A DNA stretch of 64,000 nt from Thermogemmatispora tikiterensis (GTDB taxonomy: Bacteria; Chloroflexota; Ktedonobacteria; Ktedonobacterales; Ktedonobacteraceae): assembly GCF_003268475.1 (NCBI RefSeq), contig NZ_MCIF01000002.1, positions 73,607 through 137,606 of the forward strand, written 5' to 3'. Shown in pieces: positions 27,329-33,684 of this stretch; the first letter of the stretch is position 1, and the number at the start of each line of letters is the position of its first letter. The notes beneath the pieces were generated by a model, which saw only the letters and a list, made by a program, of their open reading frames with translations, was not told the DNA's origin and searched no databases. A program made the translations under genes and the position numbers.

Positions 27329-27365
27329 ATAAAACAGACCGTTTTATCTGTGAAACTCCGCGGAG
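27329..27365 (+). promoter_or_regulatory. Tandem inverted repeats upstream of the sigma-NurA-HerA-Mre11-Rad50-Wadjet operon
   Basis: ATAAAAC (27329-27335) and GTTTTAT (27341-27347) form a perfect 7-bp inverted repeat with a 5-base spacer. CTCCGCGGAG (27356-27365) is a perfect 10-bp palindrome 8 bases later. Both lie 118-154 bases before the first gene, within an AT-rich control region of about 200 bases. They are good operator candidates for the 15.7-kb operon. The regulator is not identified. Confidence 0.5.
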
Positions 27366-27482
27366 CACCAGAGGGTCCGCCTCAGGAACTGGTATTTTTG
27401 TTCTAGTGTAACATTCGATGGGTCTTAACTCATTTTAGAGTAGAACCCTCGGAGAAACGCTGATGTAGAAAAGAGGGGACGC

Positions 27483-28136
27483 ATGGATGAACAACATAGG
27501 GAATCCCTGCTGATCTCTGGTTCAAATCTCCACACGGAACTGGCCCAGTATCTGCAGGATGCAAACAACTATCGCCTGTTATATGGTATCCTGCGCCAGC
27601 TAGTCGCTCGATCGGGTCTGATAGCTGCTGGCAACGACGCTGAGCTTCAGGAACAAACCGATGAGCTGTTCCAGAGCGTCATCCAGCGAGCGTTTGAGCT
27701 GGCAAATAAGCAGCCTGGTCATAAAGTCAATCTCCAGGGATGGCTCTTAAGAATTGCCCACAACATCCTCAAGGAGTTCCGCCGTCAACATCAGCAGGAG
27801 AAGCGGCGAACCCTGCCGCTGAAGCAGATCACTTCGGGGGAATATGAGGATGATGAGGCATTCTTCACCCTATTTAGCCAGCGACTGACCACTGCTGACC
27901 CAACGCTAGAGCTGGAGCAGCGTGAAGGGCTTCGAGAAGCCTTCAGCAATCTCTCGGAGGCTGATCGTCAGATTCTCAGCCTCTTCCTTCACTATGGCTT
28001 CCAGCATAACGAAATTGCGCACCTCTTGAAGATCAGTCCAGGGGCGACTCGCGTGCGCTTTTGTCGCGCCCTCGGGCGCCTGCAAGCCATTCTCGAAGCG
28101 CAAGAAAAGCAGAGACGAGGTGAACGTCATGGCTAA
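27483..28136 (+). CDS. ECF-type RNA polymerase sigma factor, first gene of the Wadjet super-operon
   Basis: A 217-residue sigma factor; AGAGGGGAC precedes its ATG. Region 2 includes the core-binding and -10-reading helices (LQGWLLRIAHNILKEFRRQ, about residues 80-100). Region 4 carries the -35-reading helix-turn-helix (LSEADRQILSLFLHYGF then IAHLLKISPGATRVRFCRAL, about 150-195). Region 3 is missing, as in ECF factors. Its stop lies 8 bases inside the next gene, so it is the promoter-proximal cistron of a defence operon. An autoregulated switch, perhaps held down by the next protein and released by the ImmA-like peptidase, is an attractive inference. I saw no duplicated target promoter in the window. 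Confidence 0.88.
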   Translation: MDEQHRESLLISGSNLHTELAQYLQDANNYRLLYGILRQLVARSGLIAAGNDAELQEQTDELFQSVIQRAFELANKQPGHKVNLQGWLLRIAHNILKEFRRQHQQEKRRTLPLKQITSGEYEDDEAFFTLFSQRLTTADPTLELEQREGLREAFSNLSEADRQILSLFLHYGFQHNEIAHLLKISPGATRVRFCRALGRLQAILEAQEKQRRGERHG

Positions 28137-28749
28137 CGAACGACGGCCCATTTCTCGCGAGCAGCTGGCGCGTGAGAAGGCCCTCTATATCTACCTGCGC
28201 GCCTTCGAGCGAGGCGACTTTGATACCATGGACAGAATCTTACAAGAGGCGATGGGAGACTCTGAGCTGGAACAGATGATTATAGATGTTCATAGATATT
28301 ACCTCGAAGAAGAGCAATTCTTTCTGCAGGAAGAAGAGTTAGAAAAACTACGCCAGATCGTCTGGCAGTATCTCCCATCAGCCGTCAGAGATGAAGGCGA
28401 AGAGGTGCAGATTCCTCCTCTGACTTGCCGCGACGTACTCATCCGCATGCAGGAGAACGTTCTCAGCCGAGGGGCAATCAAGCAAGAGCTGCAGAGACTT
28501 CTCCAGCAGCTGCCCGGCTCTACGCCAGCGCTACCAGATGATCTCAGTCTTCAGAATATCAGGCGCCTCTTTGAGCGGCTCGGGTTACAGCCAACCCTTC
28601 CTTTCCTCAAGCACTTTCGCGAGCAGGCTATCATGCTGGCCATGCAACGCAGGCAGGGTCAGGCTGGTCTGGCAGCAGCTCGTCAGCAGCGAGCAGCCTG
28701 GCAGCGCAGACAAGAGGAACAGCGCACGCATAGGAAGCCGGAGGCTTAG
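28129..28749 (+). CDS. Small helical protein between sigma factor and ImmA peptidase; candidate anti-sigma factor
   Basis: A 206-residue, mostly helical, charged protein with no transmembrane segment. The ATG at 28129 is preferred over the GTG at 28120 because GAGGTGA is correctly spaced for it; it overlaps the sigma gene by 8 bases. The N-terminal ~70 residues (ALYIYLRAFERGDFDTMDRI, DSELEQMI) resemble the helical N-terminal segment of zinc-less anti-sigma factors in Ktedonobacterial sigma operons. The centre is Leu/Gln-rich with a likely coiled coil, and the C-terminus is Gln/Arg-rich (RQQRAAWQRRQEEQR). I do not recognise a defined domain. Position next to an ECF factor and before a peptidase suggests an anti-sigma or substrate role. 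This is inference. Confidence 0.75.
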   Translation: MANERRPISREQLAREKALYIYLRAFERGDFDTMDRILQEAMGDSELEQMIIDVHRYYLEEEQFFLQEEELEKLRQIVWQYLPSAVRDEGEEVQIPPLTCRDVLIRMQENVLSRGAIKQELQRLLQQLPGSTPALPDDLSLQNIRRLFERLGLQPTLPFLKHFREQAIMLAMQRRQGQAGLAAARQQRAAWQRRQEEQRTHRKPEA

Positions 28750-28751
28750 GT

Positions 28752-29474
28752 ATGCAAGACTTCTGTACTGAGCGCGTCATGCAGCTCATTGATGAACTCT
28801 ATGCCAGCTCTCAGGTGGAACCCCCCACCCTACGCTACCCTATTGCCCCACTGGGCGAAATCATTGACGCCTCGAATCTCCTCTGTATTGAGCTGGCTGA
28901 TCTCACGCGCACCACGGCACTGCGCTACCTCTTCACTCAGGGGGGGCTGTTGGAGGTACCTGTTGACGAGGATCAGGAGCCGCTGGCAGGCTTCATCCAT
29001 GCCGGCAGCCGCTATGGCTGTATCTTTGTCGAGCGTCGGGATCTGCTGGTCCGTCGACGCTTCTCGGCTGCGCACGAGCTTGGGCACTATCTCCTTCACT
29101 TCCGTCCCGCGTTGCAAGAGGCTGAGCGACGGCACCACCATGTCGAGATCAGCGAAAGACTGCCTCTGGCAGGCAGTGAGACCTCCGCGACTATAAGCGT
29201 TCTGGCAGGAGATATAAACGATCTCGCGCCGCTTCCACCCCGTTGGCAAATGGAGCGAGAGGCCAACATTTTTGCCACCTTGCTGCTCATGCCTGAAGAG
29301 ATCGTCCGGGGCCTGGCGGCCCGCCTCCCCCTCTGGAGCAGCGAAGCTGACTTCGTCTCGGCTCTTGCAACCTGCCTGCTGGTCAGTGATCAGGCCATGC
29401 AGCTGCGTCTGAAAGAGCTGCAGCTGCTTCCCTTGCCACGCAGAGTAGCCAAGGGATTCACTACCACATCTTAG
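28752..29474 (+). CDS. ImmA/IrrE-family metallopeptidase
   Basis: A 240-residue zinc peptidase (DUF955) starting 2 bases after the previous stop, with GGAGG as ribosome site. The active-site helix reads AAHELGHYLLH (HExxH-type), and the third ligand segment is EREANIFATLLLMPEE, as in ImmA and IrrE. An N-terminal helical part and a beta-rich FIHAGSRYGCIFVERR segment precede it. Members cut repressors or regulators on DNA damage (ImmA with ImmR, IrrE/PprI with DdrO). Some work as switches of mobile elements and defence systems. Here it lies between a sigma/anti-sigma-like pair and DNA-end processing genes, so a damage-triggered release of the operon is plausible. No separate HTH repressor is encoded nearby. 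Confidence 0.9.
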   Translation: MQDFCTERVMQLIDELYASSQVEPPTLRYPIAPLGEIIDASNLLCIELADLTRTTALRYLFTQGGLLEVPVDEDQEPLAGFIHAGSRYGCIFVERRDLLVRRRFSAAHELGHYLLHFRPALQEAERRHHHVEISERLPLAGSETSATISVLAGDINDLAPLPPRWQMEREANIFATLLLMPEEIVRGLAARLPLWSSEADFVSALATCLLVSDQAMQLRLKELQLLPLPRRVAKGFTTTS

Positions 29475-29493
29475 AGAGGGAGGAGGCAGCGGC

Positions 29494-30540
29494 ATGACAC
29501 GGATCGGAGGTTTGGATTTTTTAAAGAATAATGGGGCGCGGCGTGTCCGCAACGACCAGCCACGGCCCTGGCTAATCGAAGAGGGGAACGAGGTCATTGT
29601 TGAGGAGGTGCGAGAAGAGCTTCTCAACTACGAGCGCTCGCGAGAGCATTGGGCAGGGATCGATGTCCTATCCGCTCGCCCGCCTGTTGACTGGCCCTGG
29701 TGGCCCAGGCGCTTCGTTGATGGCAAGAACGTTGGCCGCACCGTCGCCTGGCTGCAGACACGCGAGGGTTTTCCCGTACCCGTGCGTCTGGCTGAAATCG
29801 GTGCGGCTGCACTCATCGATCAGGCAGGTCTACTGCGGCGCGAGTACGAGGCCGTTGAACGTGTGGTCTCGCTGGCCGTCGAAGGCTTTCCCTGGGACGA
29901 AGTCGAAAGCTTCGCCGCCGCTCTAGGAGAACACGATCTGCGTCTCCTACCTTGCCATCCCTCGCCGATGAGCTACTCCTTCGAGCAGATGCGTCGCGCT
30001 GTGCAAAACCGCATGCAGGAAGAGATGGACTTGTTGATGCGCCGCGCTTTGGCCTGCAATCTGCAGCTACCCACCCTGGTCGATGGGCGGCTGGAGCCGT
30101 GTGTTGGGGCCTTCGACCAGGACAGCGCGCCCATTGTCGGCCTGATCAAAACGCATGCGCGCGTCTATCTCCCCTCGCGTGAGCTGCCCCTGCTCTACGA
30201 ACTGGAGCCGGGCCAGCGTACGCCGGCTTTCTGCATCGGCGGCAAGCTACCCCTGGTCACCTGGTACCTCCGACTGAACCCGCTAGGGAGCGAGTTGCCC
30301 TACTGGGGCCTGGTACGCCTGGAAATCTCCCGCTCCTTTTATGAAGGCTTCATCGGAGGTGATCCACGCTATATCGATTATCTCTCGCACATCATCTACA
30401 GCTACCGCTGCAAAAACCATAGCTACGGGCGCGCCGCCATCTCGATCTATCCCATTCAGCGGGTTGAAGAAACCCTGGAAGCACTCTTTACTCCCAATGA
30501 AATGCTTGTGCAGCGCTTTTACCGTTACACCAATATATAA
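29494..30540 (+). CDS. nurA: NurA-domain nuclease
   Basis: A 348-residue NurA-like nuclease; the ATG follows AGAGGGAGGAGG. The RNase H-like metal sites are visible: RRFVDGKNVGRT with Asp76, TLVDGRLEP with Asp197, and PIVGLIKTH with the conserved Lys219. A C-terminal SYGRAAISIYPIQRVEE closes the fold. NurA degrades 5' strands and cuts single-stranded DNA inside a HerA ring. The next gene is herA, 48 bases away, and Mre11 and Rad50 homologues follow, reproducing the archaeal resection gene set. It is only distantly similar to the NurA at 7692-8859, which is a different subfamily. Unlike that copy, this one is intact. Confidence 0.85.
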   Translation: MTRIGGLDFLKNNGARRVRNDQPRPWLIEEGNEVIVEEVREELLNYERSREHWAGIDVLSARPPVDWPWWPRRFVDGKNVGRTVAWLQTREGFPVPVRLAEIGAAALIDQAGLLRREYEAVERVVSLAVEGFPWDEVESFAAALGEHDLRLLPCHPSPMSYSFEQMRRAVQNRMQEEMDLLMRRALACNLQLPTLVDGRLEPCVGAFDQDSAPIVGLIKTHARVYLPSRELPLLYELEPGQRTPAFCIGGKLPLVTWYLRLNPLGSELPYWGLVRLEISRSFYEGFIGGDPRYIDYLSHIIYSYRCKNHSYGRAAISIYPIQRVEETLEALFTPNEMLVQRFYRYTNI

Positions 30541-30588
30541 ATCATCGCTCTTCCAGGTAATACATGCGTCAGGAGGTGACGGAAGAAG

Positions 30589-32424
30589 ATGCAAACCATC
30601 GATCATGAAGCCCATCAGACTGCGGATGAGCAATACGACCTGCTGGAAGAACCCCACTGCCTGGGTCTTGTCGGCTCCCCTCAGGGCCAGGAGGCCACCA
30701 GCCGTCGCTTCTTCTTCTGGGTCAAACGGGATGCGCTAGTAGAGGAGACGCAGTTAGTCTACTGCGACAGCGTGATTGCCAATCGCCGCTATCGTTTCTA
30801 CGGCATTGTCGAGGAAGTCGTGAGGCGCAGTCGCAAGCGCAGCATGGATGACGAGATTGACCAGGCTGACGGCGACATCGATTACGATCCGCCTTTCGAG
30901 AGCGACGGCTACACCTATGCGCGCGTCAGCATCCTGGCCGTTGAGCCGCGAGTCCTGACGCCGCCGCGTGAGCGTAGCAAGGTGTACCTGGCGGGTGAGA
31001 GGGAGGCAGCTATTGCTTACGCCGCCGGTGAGATTCGCCCTGGGCGGGAGCTGCCGATTGGCCTGATCAAGAACGGCGGCGAGCCACTGGCTGGAGCAGG
31101 CTTGCTGGATCTCGACTATCTGCTCGGCCTCAACGGCGGCCACCTCAACGTCACTGGGTCGACCGGGCGTGGGACCAAATCCAGCTTCCTCCTCTTTGTC
31201 GTCTGGATGCTCCTGCACTACTGCCGTGAACTGGAGCGCCTGGCACCCTCACAGCCAGATCGCACGCGCGTCGTGCCCGTGATCTTCAACGTCAAAAACT
31301 ACGACCTCTTCTTCATCGATCGCCAATGCAAGCACTTTGGTCCCGAGCATCAAGCTGACTGGCTCCGTCTGGGTGTGAGTGATCCTCGCCCTTTCCGCAA
31401 CGTGACCTTCTATGCGCCAGCCAGCAAGGAGAGTGGTCTGCCCGTCTACACGCGACGCAGTGAGGGGGTCATTCCCTACAGCTGGGGGCTGCAGGACATC
31501 ATTGAGAGCGCTCTCTTCCGCTACCTCTTTGCCGAGGAAGACGCCAGCGACCCCAACTTCGGCGCCCTGGTGCTCGATGTCGAGGCCTTCTTAACGCGGG
31601 AGCAGCGGCGCGCAGATGGCTCCCTCGTTCGCACTCTGAGTCCTTCTGGCCCTCAGACCTTCCAGGAGCTGCTGGAGTGGGTGAACAGGCGATCCAATAA
31701 ACGGGCAGATGGAGATAACGAGAGTGAAGGTAAAGAGGGGACGCAGCTCAGCCAGAACCACCATCTCCAAACCTGGAAGAAGCTCTATCGGCGCCTCTTC
31801 CTGCTGGTCTCCGAGAGCAGCGGCGTCCTGCGCCGCCATGAGCGTCAGGGCAGGCCGCTCGACGTCGTGCGTGCCGACACCAGCGATCCGCTGGTCATCG
31901 ATCTCTTCTCGCTGGCTGGTATGCCCGAGATGCAGCGCTTCGTCGTTGCCACCATCTTCCGTCAACTTGTCGAGGCGCGCAGCGGCTCCGGGGTCGTTAG
32001 CGGCCTGGTCTACATCGTCATGCTTGACGAGCTTAATCGCTTCGCTCCCCGCGGCGCCCGTGATCCCATCACGCAGCTTATCGAAACGGTTGCCGCCGAA
32101 ATGCGCTCGCAAGGGATCATCCTGCTCGGTGCCCAGCAGCAGGCTTCCAGGGTCTCCGAGAAAGTCATCGAGAACGCTGCCATCAAGGTTCTTGGGCGAA
32201 CTGGCTCCCTGGAGCTGGGCACCCCTGTCTGGCGCTTTCTCAGCGAGAGCGCCCGCGAGCGCGCTCTGAACCTGCGCATCAACGAGAAGCTGATCATTCA
32301 GGATGCCTTTCGCGAGCCCATGCTCGTGCGTGTCCCTTTCCCAGTCTGGGCCATGAATGCCGAAGAAGCGCTCTCATCCTTGAGTGCGACCAGCGACGGC
32401 CAGGATGACCTCATCGAGCGCTGA
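30589..32424 (+). CDS. herA: HerA-like DNA-pumping ATPase with unusual Walker A
   Basis: A 611-residue HerA/FtsK-clade ATPase starting after a perfect AGGAGGTGA. An N-terminal HAS barrel (FFFWVKRDALVEE, YRFYGIVEEVVRR, about residues 25-130) leads into the ATPase. Its P loop reads GSTGRGTKS (190-198), with a Thr inserted before the Lys relative to the classical GxxxxGK[ST]. The Walker B is IVMLDELNRFAPRG near residue 478, followed by GIILLGAQQQASRV (sensor/arginine-finger region). The large middle insertion includes a polar Asn/Glu-rich loop around 375. HerA feeds DNA to NurA. The GxKS-type change recurs, as I recall, in a bacterial HerA subgroup, so it may be functional. The partner NurA is directly upstream, Mre11 downstream. 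Confidence 0.87.
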   Translation: MQTIDHEAHQTADEQYDLLEEPHCLGLVGSPQGQEATSRRFFFWVKRDALVEETQLVYCDSVIANRRYRFYGIVEEVVRRSRKRSMDDEIDQADGDIDYDPPFESDGYTYARVSILAVEPRVLTPPRERSKVYLAGEREAAIAYAAGEIRPGRELPIGLIKNGGEPLAGAGLLDLDYLLGLNGGHLNVTGSTGRGTKSSFLLFVVWMLLHYCRELERLAPSQPDRTRVVPVIFNVKNYDLFFIDRQCKHFGPEHQADWLRLGVSDPRPFRNVTFYAPASKESGLPVYTRRSEGVIPYSWGLQDIIESALFRYLFAEEDASDPNFGALVLDVEAFLTREQRRADGSLVRTLSPSGPQTFQELLEWVNRRSNKRADGDNESEGKEGTQLSQNHHLQTWKKLYRRLFLLVSESSGVLRRHERQGRPLDVVRADTSDPLVIDLFSLAGMPEMQRFVVATIFRQLVEARSGSGVVSGLVYIVMLDELNRFAPRGARDPITQLIETVAAEMRSQGIILLGAQQQASRVSEKVIENAAIKVLGRTGSLELGTPVWRFLSESARERALNLRINEKLIIQDAFREPMLVRVPFPVWAMNAEEALSSLSATSDGQDDLIER

Positions 32425-32448
32425 ACTGGCGAGCAGGAGGAAAGTAGC

Positions 32449-33684
32449 ATGAGAATATTGCATACCGCTGACTGGCATCTCAATAGCCGCCTGGGGCGGC
32501 AGCAGCGCAACCCCGATCTTGTGCGTGCCCTCAACCGCGTCGCTCTTTACCTGGAAGAGGAGCGGGTCGATGTCATGCTCGTCGCCGGGGACCTCTTCCG
32601 CGAGCGCAGCCATGCTGAGCAGCTACAGGCGGGTGTCGAGATCATCAAGATCGCTTTCAAGCCTTTCATCGAGCGCGGTGGCACCATCGTTGCCATCTGC
32701 GGCAATCACGACAGTGAGGTCTTCTTTACCACGCTGCGCGATGCCCTCGATCTGGTGATGCCTGCCAGCCAGCACGGCGATGAGCTTCACAGCAGCGGAC
32801 GGCTTTACCTGGTGCCCAGAGCCAGAGTGCTCAGGCTGAGCGATCGCGACGGGCAGGTGGTCCAGTTCGTGCTGATGCCCTATCCGAGCAGCTCCTATCT
32901 CCGCGGCGAGGCCGGACAGCGCTTTGAGACGCTGGCCCAACGCAATCGCGCCATCGCGGAGCAATTCCGCTCCGTCCTCACCCGGCTGCAGCAGGGGCTA
33001 GAGTCGCGCTGGCCCTCTGTCCTCGTGAGTCACATTCTCACCAGAGGGATGTTGGCCCCGTCCGGCCACTATCTGGAGGAAAGCGATGAGGTGCGCCTGG
33101 AAGCGAGCGACCTCTCCTTTCCCTGGAGCTACGTGGCGCTGGGCCACGTGCACTGTCCCCAGGCGGCACTGCCCAATGCCGTCCATATGCGCTATGCAGG
33201 CAGTATCGAGCGTCTGGACTATGGCGAGCGGGATGATCAGAAAAGCGTCGTGCTGCTGGAGATCAAAGATGGGCGCCTTGTGGAGCCGCCGCGCCTCCTG
33301 CCTCTGGAGAGCGCCCCCTTTTATGAGGTGGAGGTTCGCAATCCCGCCCAGGAGCTTCCTACCCTCCCCGCACTCTATCCCGACCACGAGCGGGCCCTGG
33401 TGCGCTATATTCTGCACTGGGACTCATCGACGATGAGCGTCGGCGAGCGCGAGCGCCTCTGTCAGGCCATAGAAGGGCTGTTCCCACGCTGGTACGAGCG
33501 CGAGATTAGAGATGTGCGCAGCGGCACCGTGACGAGCAGTGCTTTGACCTTCCAGCAGAGCCGCGATGTGCTGGCCACGGTGCGTCACTACCTCGATCTG
33601 TGCCTGAAAGATGACCCTGAGCCTGAACGCGAGGCCATGTTGCAGCTCGCCGAGCAGCTCTTTATGGAGGTAGAAGAGCGATGA
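32449..33684 (+). CDS. sbcD: SbcD/Mre11-family DNA double-strand-break nuclease
   Basis: A 411-residue calcineurin-like phosphoesterase starting after AGGAGG. All metal motifs are in place: HTADWHL (residues 5-11), VAGDLF (~45), CGNHDS (~85), a VSHIL segment (~190) and LGHVH (~230). The C-terminal cap extends to the stop, which overlaps the next ATG (ATGA). Mre11/SbcD with Rad50/SbcC cuts blocked, hairpin or protein-bound DNA ends. The motif set is complete, so catalysis should be intact. Its place between HerA and Rad50 copies the archaeal herA-mre11-rad50-nurA organisation. In this operon it probably processes DNA opened by the Wadjet nuclease. Confidence 0.95.
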   Translation: MRILHTADWHLNSRLGRQQRNPDLVRALNRVALYLEEERVDVMLVAGDLFRERSHAEQLQAGVEIIKIAFKPFIERGGTIVAICGNHDSEVFFTTLRDALDLVMPASQHGDELHSSGRLYLVPRARVLRLSDRDGQVVQFVLMPYPSSSYLRGEAGQRFETLAQRNRAIAEQFRSVLTRLQQGLESRWPSVLVSHILTRGMLAPSGHYLEESDEVRLEASDLSFPWSYVALGHVHCPQAALPNAVHMRYAGSIERLDYGERDDQKSVVLLEIKDGRLVEPPRLLPLESAPFYEVEVRNPAQELPTLPALYPDHERALVRYILHWDSSTMSVGERERLCQAIEGLFPRWYEREIRDVRSGTVTSSALTFQQSRDVLATVRHYLDLCLKDDPEPEREAMLQLAEQLFMEVEER

